Notes: a model not told the origin generated them from the letters alone. Positions 12,165-24,934 are shown, numbered from the stretch's first letter. The stretch: DNA of 64,000 bases from Acanthosoma haemorrhoidale (GCA_930367205.1 OV884013.1:91327333-91391332), one strand, 5' to 3'. Numbers and translations are program-made.

Positions 12165-13910
12165 TTGGCTGTTAATTATAAATAATAATTATATTTTGTA
12201 TATTAAATGAAGGCTTAATTTAATTTTACTTAAATTCTTTTGTAATGATCATGAAGTAAATTTTATTTCAAAAATATAAGTAAACACGATACCCAGAACA
12301 AAAAGTGACGAAAAACGAGTGAATGAATTTCTTAAACCATCACAGCTAAAACTGTCAGTAAATCGAACCGAATTCAGTGCGGAAATTCCATCCCAACCCC
12401 TAAACAAACAGAACTCATAATAAAACAGATGAAGATGGACGATCCAGAAATAAAAGCTTGATAGTGGGGGGGGGGGCTTGAGCCAGAACAGTAGTACACA
12501 ACAAAGCGATATAAAAGGCATTTGCTCGCGCCCTTTTAGTGCACTAAAGAAGTCTGAGACCATGACATTTTGATGTAGTTATACACTTATAAGACTTGAG
12601 CCCTAAGATGACAAGGCGGAGTGCTGGAAGTTCCAGTCGACTCATAAATAAATTGGCCTTGAGTGATAAAGATGGGCCAAAGTGCTTCGCCACACCTGAG
12701 CTGCCTTCCTATGTCCGTTATTGAAGTCCCTTAGCTGTAATAATAAGTAAACCTATTCAGTAAAACAGGCCACTAAGCAGGATTTTGAAACTATTACAAT
12801 AATAAGTCATTACAATTGGTATTAGTATCCGTGATTAGTTCACATCAACAAAAATGTACACTTTAGAAATATTAATAGTATTATATACGTTTATGATTGT
12901 TCAGTATACTGTATCAAACACAAACCAAATTATATCATGTAATCATAGAAACAACTTAAATGAGTATATTTGGCCAAAAACACATGGTAAAGTTTAGATT
13001 CCGGTTTCGGTACTTACAATCCACAGAATAAAAAAATTGCTAGCTTGAAAAGCGATAAAGCTCATTATTTTTTAACGCTTCAGTTGTCATTTTTGATTGA
13101 TTTCAATATAAAATTCTTCGAATCTTAATTCATCATAAATATGGTTGAGTGTTTATATATCACAATAATCATAATTTGTTAATAAATATTAAAAGTTTGT
13201 AAGGGCAAGAACAACACAAGCCATAATTTGTCATCTATTTCTGCCTGTTTTGTTGTTTTTGTGTCTTTGAACGACCTAGAAACATAAAAGTCACATTTGA
13301 TGTTGCAAAAGATCGCGTCTCCATAAAACGTAATTAAGGGCATTTAGTTAATTACTTGATAACAAAAAATATAACTATTATCCAGTCAACTCGTGTAGGG
13401 TATCTAATTAAAAATTTCAACGACCTAATCAATAATTATATGATAGAATTTGATTGATTTTCTTAATATCCTGAAGAAGTTTAGAATAGAAGCAGCCCTC
13501 AAATCATGATATTCTTTCATATTGATTACAATAGCAAATTAATAATGAAAAGTATGTATTGACACTTTTTATGGACTGATTTTACCAAAGTTATTAACAC
13601 TATCATTAGTGTCGTTTTCTATTAGTGAAGTTTCTTTACATACTTCTGTATTAGCCAATGCTGAGTCTTATTCTATGTATAAATAAAAATAATAAATCCT
13701 GCAGATCATTATCTTGTTCATTCAGTAAATCTTGGATTATTATTTTAGTTAAGTAATATGCATTCAAACTTAAATATATTTATGACATACATGATCGATC
13801 CTAAAGTTATAGGCATTTTTCAAAGAGACACGTACGAGGAAATCGTTAAACCTAACTAATCTTTGTAAAACATTTGATTATTTCTCATATCATATCAATA
13901 TTAACAATTC
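12165..13910. other. AT-rich DNA, no gene supported
   Basis: A somewhat GC-richer block at 12600-12760 has no recognisable coding capacity. The open frame at 12249-12563 on the minus strand shows no motifs. The rest is featureless AT-rich sequence. Confidence 0.5.
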
Positions 13911-13950
13911 TTTATTAACTCGCTCATTGATACAGTATTTACAAACACCT
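13911..13950 (-). mobile_element. remnant of jockey-like 3' UTR, split by LINE B
   Basis: The sequence actcgctcattgatacagta and the following tttacaaacacct resemble the 37-bp repeat region of the jockey 3' UTR at 25075-25140. The remnant resumes after the LINE B insertion at 14717-14733 with ccaaatccac, as in the intact element at 25157-25163. Confidence 0.6.
13938..13950. repeat. target site duplication, left copy
   Basis: TTTACAAACACCT is repeated exactly at 14704-14716 on the other side of the LINE B insertion. Confidence 0.9.
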
Positions 13951-14703
13951 TTTTTTTTTTTTTCTTTCATAGCCCCTTTAAATTTCCAGATAATTATATA
14001 TAATTATAGATCCTCAGGTGAATCTATTTACAAATTATTTTGTATTTCCTGTAGCATCACTACATTATATACAGGTTTTGTTATTTTATAGAAATTCTAT
14101 AATGAATAAACAAGTATAATGATATACATTATACGTATGTGACTGGACTAAACTGTCTAATAAAGTTGATGGGGCTCACCTTTTTGATCAACCTTAAAAC
14201 TAACTTACATACTAATTCTTATCCTAATTTTTCCCCGACAGTCTGATGCCATCGATGCGGGAGGGGTGGTGGGGTCATAGTGTCAAACACTGGATTTGTC
14301 AGGTGCTGCAACGAGTAAAAAAACTTAATGTGTCTCCGGTGGATGAACTCACCCACCGAAGGCACACCAAGCAACGGGTGCAGGTCAGCATTCTTCAACC
14401 TCTGGAAAGAGGTATGTTGGACCACTTTTCGCATGATTCCATTCTGGAAGTGTTGGAGACATTTGGCTGTATTGTCAGTCAAGTGGGTAAATAGCGGGGC
14501 ACCGTACAGCAGAGCTGGCCGGAGGACACATTTATATATCATCAATTTGAGACGAAGTGACAGGTTAGGTGAAGTTAGCAAGTGTGATAGCCGGTAAGAC
14601 CTTTGTCGTACTTTTTCTATTTTATTACTAAAATGAGTAGAAAAATGGAGATGCCTATCCATTTTTATACCCAAATAGTGCATTGAGAAATCTTTCGCCT
14701 TTT
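13951..14703 (-). mobile_element. 5'-truncated LINE family B with 13-bp target duplication
   Basis: The T run at 13951-13963 is the complement of the 3' tail. The 3' UTR spans about 13964-14218. A coding remnant runs to 14703. Exact 13-bp duplications (13938-13950 and 14704-14716) flank it, showing target-primed insertion into an older jockey tail. LINE B copies or tails also occur near 14740, 24030, 36860, 43411 and 51664, all sharing the 3' UTR block with TAAATAGATT/AATCTATTTA and the terminal AAGGGGATA motif. Confidence 0.88.
14219..14695 (-). pseudogene. RT C-terminal domain of LINE B
   Basis: About 155 codons are open to a stop at 14219. They include YLGIKMDRHLHFSTHF (RT thumb), CVLRPALLYGAPLF, and the terminal segment FIHRRHIKFFYSLQHLTNPVF. 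They align with the LINE C segment at 6993-7480, so the two families are related. The catalytic RT motifs and endonuclease are absent by 5' truncation. The plus-strand frames here are shadows. Confidence 0.85.
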
Positions 14704-14734
14704 TTTACAAACACCTCCCAAATCCACATCTCTA

Positions 14735-14945
14735 AATTAACCTTTATCTAAATAAGCCAACTTAACCTAGGTTTCCTGGGCAGCCTGTTGCCAAATGTTG
14801 CGGGAATGAAGATGGGGTCATTGTGTTAAACACTGTATTTGTCAGGTGGTGCAACGAGTCAAAAATCTTGTGCCTCCTGTGGATGAACTCACCCTCCGAC
14901 TGCACCCGTGACTTGGGGTGCTGGTGGTATCGAGGAACGTATATA
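14735..14945 (-). mobile_element. second, degenerate LINE B fragment
   Basis: Positions 14760-14920 repeat the end of the LINE B coding region (FIHRRHKIFDSLHHLTNTVF and the PQHLATGCPGNLG end). The copy has more differences than the neighbouring one and no tail of its own. It is an older fragment lying directly beside the 13951-14703 insertion. Confidence 0.75.
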
Positions 14946-17580
14946 TTCACTATATAAATATCTCACAAAAAACCTTAATATTGAAAGTATAGCAAACAAA
15001 TGAAAAATCTAACTGCGGTACTAACGAACACGTGACGTGAGCACTCACGATGAGAATCTCTCTTCGGGGACTTAGGGCGCCGAAACATGGACTGAGGGTT
15101 ACAATCCTGTAAACGAAAGACAGACCCATCAACCCCGCTTACCAGTTACCAGTGATTATCTTGACATCTCAGAGCAAATCTTACAATGCGAGTTATCGTG
15201 GGTTAAGGTATCTGTGTAAAGCGTAATCAAAAGCTCGTATTCATCGAAACATTTCGATCGTACTTAAATATTATATGTTATGATTGCTTGAGACTGCAGG
15301 CTGCTAGTTGGGTATTAAACAATAGGTAGGGGAGAGGTATTGCCTGGCAAACACCGAGGGCAAGAACGTCTGCTGCTAGCATTGTTAGGTAGCTTTTCTA
15401 CAAAGCCTTACCCTGACGTAAGATTAATTATTCTATTATTCATAGGACACGCCGCAATGAGGGGTAAACCTGAATGGGTTCCCTTAAGTAGTATAACGGT
15501 GTAAATATTACATCAGCTTATTTTGGAATTATATTGCGCATCGGTAATGTCCTATTAAAGTGCACAACATCAGCGTTTCTCTAACTTTAGAGCTTTGATA
15601 TGGGAATTTCGACACCATTGAAGACGCCAAAGAAATTAGAATATATTCCATAAAATAAATTTATAACATCCCGACAGTAAAAGATCCTTTGATTTAGTTA
15701 GGAAATGATAAAATATAGTCAAACGGCAAAACTTTACCGACGAAAATTTACAACTTTCACGCAGAATGAAAGTTTAAAGTCATGCAAAACTGTTTATTTA
15801 TGATCATTACAAGCAAACTTAAAACTTATACTGTTCTCTTACTCAATTATTTCGGAGTTTGTGGCAATCTAACAGTATTTATGCAGCATAAGTGTTGAAT
15901 TATCGAGTATAACTTTACTAGTTTAAATATAAATTTATTTATATCTTATTTATAATTCTCTACTATGTTACCGATCACAATTTATTACGTTATTGTATTT
16001 ATTGAAGCCCTCCACAATAGCATTAGCACTTTAAAATGAGAATAGAAGTAAACCAATACAGCTCGGCTTACGCTGTATCTCTAGAATGCCAATATGTTAT
16101 TAAGGCTATCTCTTATTGCTGACACCTAACAAAATGTCTTAGACAGCGTGGAGTTAGATGATAAAGTTCAAAAATAACTATGGGTAAAGACCCAGTCCAT
16201 AATTGAATAATTAAAAATATATATTTTTAGACTGATACGGTTTACACATATAATATTTCTGTAATTATTTTCGGGTTTCCTTACTCAACAGTTACAACTG
16301 TAGTGTACAACTTTGTACTACAAACAATAAACTACTGAAAATTAATATCTATTCACTTAAATTTATTTTCATTGCCGTATTTCTAGATGTGGAATAGATA
16401 TTAAATAAATTCGGCTTAGTTTATTTTTATCAACAGCAAAAAATTGAAGGGCGGTGATATAGAGGCGGCAGCACGTGATAAAGGCATAAATAAAGCAAGA
16501 GGGCACATCCCTGATCATAAATTGGATCGATCTGAAACCACCCTTAATATCTAGATCGGACGGTTTAATATCAATGTCACAGTTTAAGTTACTTATCAGG
16601 CTTAGGGGTGGTGGTTCACCCCTAGTTTCCACAATACATATACCTCTATTCTCTATATATACACGTGTAAGCGTTTATATATTGGAAGTACATCATTGGA
16701 TATGTGATTTGTAAATAGTATGTTTCATAACAGGGTACGTTTTTCCTGGTACGTTCCCTCTACCAAGTTAAACAATCCCACCGTACATTTTATAAAGCCT
16801 AGTGCTTCCCAAACTTCCCAATGCTTTCAGCCGTTTTAAAGACCGGAAAAATGTAAAAACATGCACAAAATGACAATAGTTTAATAACAGCAAGGTACAA
16901 TTTGAGTTAAAATATTATAAAATATACATAAGTATTATAGTAAAAAACTATAAATAGTATTAAACACAATGAATATAATACTTTGTTTATATTGATAGAA
17001 ACACACTTAAAAAAGTGAAGTAACATTTGATCACCAAACACAAAATATCATATGATATAGTTTTAACCCCTTCTTTTAATCTGTTGGCTTCAACGCGGTT
17101 CATAAAATATTAACGAATATTTTTGCCATAAATATTCCAATCGACCAATTAATCAATACCCACCAGTGTACACCTGCTTCCAATCATTAATTATTCTATT
17201 TCTTCAATAATTATTCATTATTTCATCCGTACAGTCTATGGTTTAATCCATATTTTAGACTCTAATGTCCAATTTAGTTATTCTTGTTATTACTCTAATG
17301 TGGGCTTTGAACTTCCATACGTCCCTCATGAAAGATAAAAATGTTATTTTAAACAGAAAAACTATTTTATTTTCTAGTAGCACACAAATGGCTTACGACG
17401 AAAGAGACAAGACATTTATTTTATCTTATAATATAAATTACTTCCGTTAGGAAATCTATACCCAGAAACTCATCCAAAAACAATTAAACATGAGTAGATG
17501 ATGATAGTTTTTCAATATATATATATATATATAGCTAGTAGGAAAATACTGTAAAAAAAAAAATTCATTTAAGAAATAAA
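14946..17580. other. AT-rich DNA, no gene supported
   Basis: There is no recognisable protein. A small hairpin (TAGGGGTG with CACCCCTA) lies near 16604-16625 and a TA run at 17515-17533. The 87-residue minus-strand frame at 16369-16632 has no motifs. Confidence 0.5.
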
Positions 17581-17587
17581 ATAACTA

Positions 17588-17775
17588 AAAACGTTTTTTA
17601 TCAAACTGACGCATACTTATAAAGTTCAGATTAATCATTTTTCGAGTTATTAATACTAGTGGATATATCCTTGGACTTTTTTGCAAAAAAAAAAGGGAAA
17701 GAACTGGTGAGGAATTTATACGAGCGTGTTCGTTCCACAACAGGAAAATCTTTTTCCGACCTACGATGGAAAAAA
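17588..17775. repeat. 190-bp duplicated segment, copy 1
   Basis: It matches 18352-18540 in the same orientation, including TTTTTTATCAAACTGACGCA at the start and ACAACAGGAAAATCTTT near the end. The copies differ by scattered substitutions and by a run of Gs inserted after the A tract in copy 2. The open frames on both strands are short. The plus-strand frame of copy 1 reaches 17856 and looks protein-like at its end (SWKSLSRLKETEIDYSPIIR), but I do not recognise it. Confidence 0.75.
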
Positions 17776-18034
17776 GAAGTAAGAAACTCGATCTCATGGA
17801 AGTCATTGTCAAGGTTGAAAGAGACTGAGATCGATTACTCTCCAATTATCCGATAAAGGGGGTTCGTGATTGAGCTGGCCGAACAGAAGGGGGATATTAG
17901 AAGTATTAGATAGATTAGCGAACTTGTAAACACCACCAGATAAATAAATGTTACTAAAGATTGTTTGTTTTACTAAATCTTACTAATGAATAAGTTCATT
18001 ATTGGTGAGATTCCACAAAGGAGATCTTAGTCTT

Positions 18035-18090
18035 AGTAGTAGATAGTAGTAGTAGTAGTCGTAGTAGTAGTAGTAGTAGTAGTAGTAGTA
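18035..18090. repeat. (AGT)n microsatellite
   Basis: About 55 bp of AGT/TAG trinucleotide repeat with one C interruption lies between the two copies of the 190-bp segment. Confidence 0.95.
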
Positions 18091-18114
18091 AGATCAATGG
18101 GAGCTCATAGGTTT

Positions 18115-18340
18115 GCTTTATTCCCCCTCTCTCATTTCTCAAATTTTCAAAATTATGGATAAGGGAAAAATATAGAAATTTATTTGGGGTGAGCGGATCC
18201 TTTTACTAGGAGTACCTGTTTGAAGGTGGAGTGAGGGAATTAAGGAGTGTGGGAAGCCTCGGTAGAGGTGGAAATGTTGCGGTGCAGTGGTGAGAGTCCA
18301 CTGAATGCTGCGCCAAGAGTCTCTCTAGGCATGTAGTGCA
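18115..18340 (-). mobile_element. LINE C 3' UTR fragment
   Basis: The block aligns with 6655-6850: a ctctc start near the tail, aataaagaaaaattattttg-like sequence, ggagt...catttgaagg, and the gtgtgg.atgcct block. No coding part is present. It lies between the two copies of the 190-bp duplicated segment. Confidence 0.6.
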
Positions 18341-18351
18341 AGCTCATTCCT

Positions 18352-18540
18352 AAAACCGTTTTTTATCAAACTGACGCAAACTTATAAAGTTCAGATTAGT
18401 TATTTTTCGAATTATTAATACTAGTGGATATATCCTTGGACATTTCTGCAAAAAAAAAAAGGGGGGGGGGAAAGAACTGGTAAGGAATTTATACGAGCGT
18501 GTTCGTTCCACAACAGGAAAATCTTTATCCAATCTACCAT

Positions 18541-18545
<5 letters not shown>
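18352..18545. repeat. 190-bp duplicated segment, copy 2
   Basis: This is the second copy of 17588-17775 at about 90% identity by eye. It is followed directly by the long poly-T at 18544. Confidence 0.75.

Positions 18546-18594
<49 letters not shown>
18544..18594 (-). repeat. poly-T tract (about 50 bp), probable retroposon tail
   Basis: This is a continuous T run. The sequence after it (cccctaagctctctag) resembles the LINE C 3' end at 6660-6676, so it is probably the poly(A) tail of a minus-strand retroposon extending to roughly 18780. The upstream limit is not clear. Confidence 0.7.
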
Positions 18595-18599
18595 CCCCT

Positions 18600-20150
18600 A
18601 AGCTCTCTAGTTAGAATTAGGAAAATAGGGATTAAAAAAAAATTAAATTCGGATCCGAAGGTGCACTAGGTCAAAATCTGAGCTCCAATTGATGAGGACA
18701 TCGACCGAGGCCCAGACTGCACTCAATCCCATCTGTCGGATAGGAGAACTTCAAGGACTGTCAAAAGATCCATCTCTCCTAACAATATTATCCTGAATTC
18801 TAGAACAAACCACCAATGTTCCCGAAGTTATTGTATTCATTTGAACCCCAAATCTTCCTAGTACCTCAACAGGCAAATATAAAGAAGACACAAAACGTAG
18901 ACTGTAGAATTTAATTTATTTTCATAAATATCTTCCATAGAAAAAGGAAACGTACTTTTAAGATATAAATAAAATAGATAAAATAAAAAAAAATAATTAA
19001 AGGAGTTGGACAAAAGAACGAATTAATCATCACGTCAACATTTAATTTATCCAAGATTCATTACCTTGATACATGGTGATAATTCATTATCAATGAGATC
19101 TCTAAAATACCGGTCATTGTTTAAATATATTCAAAATAGTTAACGAAACATACATTTTCTGCACATTAGTGGTAGACATTTTGTAATGAGATGTGTAATT
19201 CTCATGTGGCCTATTCTCGCTGTTGTCAAGATGACCTTTCCATATCGGCGCATGGGCAAGAAGCGGCCCAGGGTTTTTCGAAACCCGTACGCTTCAATCT
19301 TTAATATTTTTGACGCTAATGCTATTTATAATAAATAAACAAAAAAAACCTGTTAAAAATATAAGATCATTAACACATTTTTTTAATATTTATTTATTTA
19401 ACTGCTGCATATTTGAACAAATAGAATTAGATGGCGAGTGAATAATTGTATCAAATAGGCATAATTGACATCCAACGATGCCTCCCCATATGATGGATTA
19501 TATTGATGCCACTTAATTTAAAGTAACAAGTCCCATTATCGAGTTCCTCCGGAGTCGTCTTTGCCTGACAGATAAGTCTAAAAATGCGTTTCTTCGGGTG
19601 TCCCTAGAGAATTGGACAGAATTTTCTGAACAGAATATTGATATTCAGAAAAGGGAATATATACTGTGGAATTCGTGGTTGATTAAGGTTATTTGTGAGT
19701 GGGACGCCAGCCGCTGTCCGACGTCAAGAAAGTGATAAAATGAGTAAATCTGTGGTCTTTGACCTTTGGCTGGTGGCCTAGTCTGTAGGCAGCTTTATTG
19801 ATCAGACTCCAAACCTTAATCTTAGGTGTGCCCCGACAGTCCACTATGTTCAGAAGACAACGAATAGGGTAGGTATTATAGGTAGTTTATATGATCTTGG
19901 AATGACCACAAATTCACACTTGGTATCTAAGGGTAGGCGAAAACCGCCAGAATCTCAAAGGTGAGTATGAACCGGAGAGGTACTAGGTAAAGTTTGTAGG
20001 GCCCCAGAGACCGTCGTCCACATGGAGGAGATCTCTTCCAAGGAGGAGCTAGTTTTAGCGAGACAGAGGTAGAGAATCCCGCTAGGAAGTTGTGAGGTCT
20101 GACAACACCGGAGAGCAGTGTTCACTTCAGGTGCCACTTCTGAATGAATT
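18600..20150. other. AT-rich DNA with a repeat core, no gene supported
   Basis: It contains probable LINE 3' UTR sequence to about 18780 and the repeat core 19721-19774 (second copy at 8235-8286). A GC-richer block at 19950-20140 has a 60-residue minus-strand frame with no recognisable domain. Confidence 0.5.
19721..19774 (+). repeat. dispersed repeat core, partner of 8235-8286
   Basis: It shares GTCAAGAAAG...GATAAAA and CTGTGGTCTTTGACCT with the reverse complement of 8235-8286. The family is not recognised. Confidence 0.65.
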
Positions 20151-20153
20151 GAT

Positions 20154-20980
20154 GTTTTTTTCCCTCAACCCCTTCTTTCAAACATTTTTAACAAATTATT
20201 AACAATAAAAATATTATACATTAGTGATTTAATGGGACCTTTTTCTGCATAACATATGAATTGTAAGGAGGGTAGGAATACAAAAACTGTTATCTTTTTA
20301 CAGTTAAAATTTACAAACAATAAACTGGGCTAGGTTATGGGGTTTACTAATTGGGAAAAACTTACATACTAAAATTAAAAAACTAAAGCGTTCCTGCCTC
20401 GATTGCGTTCTGCCATCGACAGGAGAACGGAGCAGGGGTTATCGTGCTAAATACTGGGTTCGTCATATGTTGCCACGAATCGAAGAATGTCTACAGTGAA
20501 TAAATTCATCCACCGTAGGCAGCTCAAAAACGGAGGTGTCGGTCTATTTCAATGCCCAGATATATACTAGGTTGTTTTTTGGAGAGTTTTGCTGCATTCC
20601 TACAGTGTAAGTAGTAGGCAGCGGAATTTTTCCCTTTTGGAATAAGAAAATTACACAGTCAGTCTTACCCGCGTTTACAAATACAATTAGTATCCCCCAA
20701 TCTCTCACTGATCTGATTACAGGCTGCTTCAGCCTGTCTAAGAGCTAACTTGGTGCTCATGCTGCTGCTGTACACCGCGATGTCATCAGCGAAAGCAGCA
20801 ATTGTTGTGTTATTGTACCTCCTACAATTTCAGACGTATACACGTTGAAAAGTACTGGGAATAACACGGCTTCTTGGGGTACTCCACAGGCCAGTGGCAC
20901 AGCTTCCGAGAAGCCATCACCCACCCGCACCCGCATTGATAAGTAAGCCAGAATTGAATAGAGTTAATGAATGGTAATAG
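20154..20980 (-). pseudogene. degenerate LINE fragment with FADD box
   Basis: On the minus strand, pieces in different frames give a motif-B remnant (GVPQEAVLFPVLFNVYTSEI, with Glu replacing the usual Gly after Q), the catalytic box AAFADDIAVYSSS near 20775-20800, and the following helix ALRQAEAACNQISERLG. They align with the same regions of LINE C. Frameshifts and stops interrupt the frame. The T run at 20154-20162 is the likely tail. GAATTGA octamer-like flanks near 20143 and 20952 may be a short target duplication, but this is weak. Confidence 0.75.
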
Positions 20981-20984
20981 GTAC

Positions 20985-23900
20985 CAATCTCCGCCTTGTA
21001 TAGGCAGGTCAGTTGATCCAGTTCCCCCTCTCTAACTAACGCCTAAGGTTTTAATTATAACAATATGGCAACATATGTGGGTGTTTTCAGGTGCGTGAAG
21101 AGAGGAACTTCTACTTATTCGTGGTGTAACACAACAAAGGTATTTTCTTCTGATGTACTGAGATGGAGCAGTGACATGTGGGAGTAAATTTGATTGTAGT
21201 CTTTCTATTTTCGCTGGGTGTTAGTCTTCAGTTTTTGTACCTGAGGTAGCCATGATCTTCAAGTTTATCTAGTGGTACGGTAAGTCATTAGAACCGTTTC
21301 CACCGCCGTAACAAAACCCTTTATTGAGTGATATTTTTACTTTTAATTTTCTAAAGAGTTAATTAACAAGTTTTGGTTTCAATAAGAACATACGGACGTA
21401 GTGGCAGAATCACTTTGAGACAATATTGCCACATAGAGTGACAGAAAAAGTTTCTTTTTTAATAGTGAAGATATGATGATATACAAGTTTTGTTTAGTGT
21501 CGTCTACTGTATTTAAGTTTATTTTTACATTTGATCATTATTTATACAATTTTCCTTTCTTTTTTCAGTATATTACGCTTGATGAAAAACTGACAGCAAC
21601 TAGTATACTTCCGAATGTTTGTAGAGGGCCAGCTTTTCTTTCACAGGATTGATGCCGAACCATTAATGCAGGCCCCCGCTGGCCGTAGAGACTGCGGTCT
21701 TAAACTTGCTCCTGCCCGCTGGAATATTCAGCGAAGATACAGCCAGTGTTAATAAGTAAGGAGGCAAAGTGGCGCCCTGACTTCATATATAAGGGCCAGT
21801 GTTAATTTTTAATACAAAGCCTACACCGAGCCTTACCTCTCCCAAGGCTGTAGACAACACCTTTCACTACCTGTTCTGTCATTGATAGCGGTCTCTCATC
21901 ATTTTGGATCGTTCACTGTTATTAAAAAATAAAAACAAATAAGGTCAGCTGTGTAAGGGGCTTAAACGACTAAAGTGAAGATTTAAATTTTAAATAACGT
22001 CAATGATCTTTATCCTACATAAGCTTCAATCGGCATGAGCTGTTCAACAGCCCACGTCTGTTGTCCTCAGGTGCTGCACAGCAATCAGTCTACCACTACA
22101 ACCGATGGAGAACTGAAGTGGAAAGTGGAATGACTGACATGCTGCTCATAAATAAATTAAAGACAAACTTATAGAGGGAAACGAAACAGGGTTATTAAAT
22201 CTAGTCAGTAAATTTTAATTACACCATCTCTCCCAATACAATACCTCATTGTGTATAAATTTGAAAGAGAAAAGTCGCTATCAGTCATACAAATAATTTA
22301 TTTTTGTTTTTGGCTTTTTTTTCAATAAATCAATTTAAAAAAAATTAAAAACGAGCATTATTGCTCAAACGTACTGATTGTGAGTGAATATTTATCTGTA
22401 AAGTGGCATGCAAAAAAACATCCAGAAATTAAGACTACCCACTTTTATGATCAAAATTATTATGAACTTTACCTTATAATCTATTTTTTCTCAAACCAAA
22501 TCTGCGTTCGACAATGTACTTTAGGAAATCATTTGGCAAAACATGTGATAACCACCAATCAAATCTGCGTATAAATAGGTACATTATAATATTAATGTTG
22601 GCTAACATTCAAGGCAGTTGTCTGAAAATAATCTTACGCCTTCTTCCGATTCGTCCATTATGATCCATCAATGGCTTCATCTTCCAATCTTTAACGTACC
22701 CATTACTCTACTCTCGTCGGCACGGCCTTCCTCTCTTTTTCTCTACCTTTAGCTTCTCGATTGAAGATTTCGTGAGATATTTTCCCTTCCGGTAGTCTTT
22801 TCATGCGTTCAATCATTTCTCCGAACCTGACTAAAAGAGTTTCCTGTATTTTCATTTTTTTCTCTTATTCCCCCATGTCCATCACCATATTTTCAGGCCA
22901 GGAAATCATTTATATTGCGAAGATTTTTTTGCTGCACATAGAAAGTTAGCTACTCCGTCTGTGAGACATATTTTTCAACCCCTTTCTTGGGCTTCTTCAG
23001 GTTTCAACTTTCAGGTTTCATTGTAATATAACATGTAAAATGAGATTATTAATAATATTTTTTGTGTGAGATACTGATCATTACTTAAGGTACGATCCAC
23101 TAATGCATACACTTACGACTTGAGGAATATACAGAAATAATCAATTTTTTCTCAAAATCAAAGGTGCGTTTATTTTCGATTTAGGAAAAAATTGAGGAAA
23201 CCTGTTGGAAAAAGATATGCTAACCACAACTAAATCTGTTTATAGAGAGACTTCACCAATAATGACATAGAGTGGTCAGGAATTCGTGTCATTCATCATT
23301 CATAAAGGAGTCAAATAAGGACACAAATCAAGGCCATATATCTGTTCGATCTACATGGACTAAACTGCATTTGCAGTGGACAGAACGACAGAAGATACCT
23401 TCGGTGCATTGTGCCTTACTCTCGTCCAGTTCTTATTCCAGACAGTGTGATGCACACAGTGTAATACTTATTCCATAATAAGTGCACTATACAATACTGA
23501 AATCGTACCAATAGGATCTTGTTTATATTTCCTCTATTTTATGATGGTAATACAGAAAGACTTGATCTCTATGAAAATATTTGATCGACAATTATAATGG
23601 GTGTAAGGGCTAGGAGTAACGCACACCGGTGACTAGCCTACTAACACCTTATATAAGGAAACGCAGGTAATAAATCCAGAAATGTTTAAATTAGAAAGAT
23701 TTATTTCTGGGTTCTTGTTAAATATTTTTTTCCCTTCCCCCTAGAAGTCAGTTTGGGTTACAGCTTTTACCAAGAGTTTCCGCCTGAGTGTTTGTGTAAT
23801 ATCTCCAGTCCCTGCTCCAGCAGCTCTGGAAATATTGTTCCGCAGATGTCATCACGCCGGCTGGAAAAACATCTCTGTCTGAGCCGGCCGGCATCGTCAA

Positions 23901-24025
23901 GATATCCTTCACATATAACGTTACTAATTTTTTTTTAACAGTAGCACTTTTAAATTATAGTGTTAATTATAATATGAGTTGATATTAACTAATAAAAAAA
24001 ATATCAGCATATAATATATAATAAC
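20985..24025. other. AT-rich DNA with possible transposon remnants
   Basis: A pair of diverged repeats (22485-22590 and 23140-23260, sharing TTTTTTCTCAAA, a TTTAGGAAA block and AACCAC-CAAATCTG) suggests an unrecognised element between them. A TATA-like TATATAAGGGCCAGTG at about 21786 lies in a GC-richer block but has no gene beside it. The short frames at 23272-23478 and 23753-23938 show no motifs. Confidence 0.45.
22660..22835 (-). pseudogene. possible LINE ORF2 C-terminal remnant
   Basis: The minus strand reads GEMIERMKRLPEGKISHEIF and then a basic GRP-rich stretch across a frame change. This resembles the RM..RLP...GRPR tail found after the RT of many LINE proteins. It is too short and too degraded for a firm call. 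Confidence 0.3.
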
Positions 24026-24029
24026 AACA

Positions 24030-24428
24030 ATTTTTTTTCCCTTCGTATCCCCTTGTTATCATAAATTATGGAAATTAGTATAGATTCTACATAAATAAAT
24101 CTATTTACGGTTGGTCATTTTACATGTCCTGTAGCTTGGCTAAATTTCATACAATTTATTAGTAACTTTACATTGCAATTTTTGATTGTTACAAAAGTGT
24201 AATGCCCATTATACATTGATTGTCTAAACATGTTTAAATGTGAAGGGGATCACCTTATGAATGATAGATTGAATCTAAATTACAAATAACAACAAAATCT
24301 TAACCTAATTTTCGCCAACAGTGTGTTGCCATCGATGCGGAAAGGTTGTTGGGGGGTCATAGTGTTAAATACTAGGTTTGTTAGGTGCTGAGTTGAGTAA
24401 AAAAACTTGATGTGTCTCCGGTGGATGA
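24030..24428 (-). mobile_element. LINE B 3' end copy
   Basis: The T run at 24031 is followed by the family 3' UTR (TATCCCCTTGTTAT, AAATAAATCTATTTA) and the end of the coding region (near 24320-24428, GTGTTGCCATCGATGCGG and GTGTCTCCGGTGGATGA). ACAACAA occurs on both flanks (about 24024-24030 and 24428-24435) and may be the target duplication. Confidence 0.8.
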
Positions 24429-24435
24429 CAACAAA

Positions 24436-24934
24436 ATTACAAATATTAAATTCATACTACATTCTACATTTCGTTCAATTAGAAATGAAACCCGCTTACG
24501 CCTTCACTGTATCACTATTAAAGGGTAGAGATATGTAAAATAATTGAAATTAGAAAAAAAAGTAACAAAATTCTCAAAATAAAATAAATTTGACCTTAAG
24601 ATAAGATTATTTGTATCTTGTAGAATTTTATATTTTTGTATGTTAAATTTTAAATTACTAAAAGTTATTTCCTGAAACTTTCGTCGTGACCAATTTAAAA
24701 AAAAAAAACAACATTTAAACACTAAAAATTACCACATAAAAGAAATCAAGGATTTTTCAAAATCTTCTTAAAAACAACTATTTTACATTATAATAATACT
24801 AACAAAAACTGTAAGAAATAAATAAACAGAGTATAGTAGTCAAATAAAATACATAGCCACATCTAACCCGAAATGTCTATCTTATTGACTACGTGGATTC
24901 TTGAGTAATAAAATGCAATTTCGCTGTCACCAAA
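24436..24934. other. AT-rich DNA, nothing recognised
   Basis: There is no supported gene. The minus-strand frame at 24504-24722 is low-complexity and Phe/Asn-rich. Confidence 0.5.

Noticed and set aside
21700..21800. TATA-like promoter near 21786
   Set aside because: There is no gene, open frame or LTR partner downstream, so a single TATA-like match is not enough.
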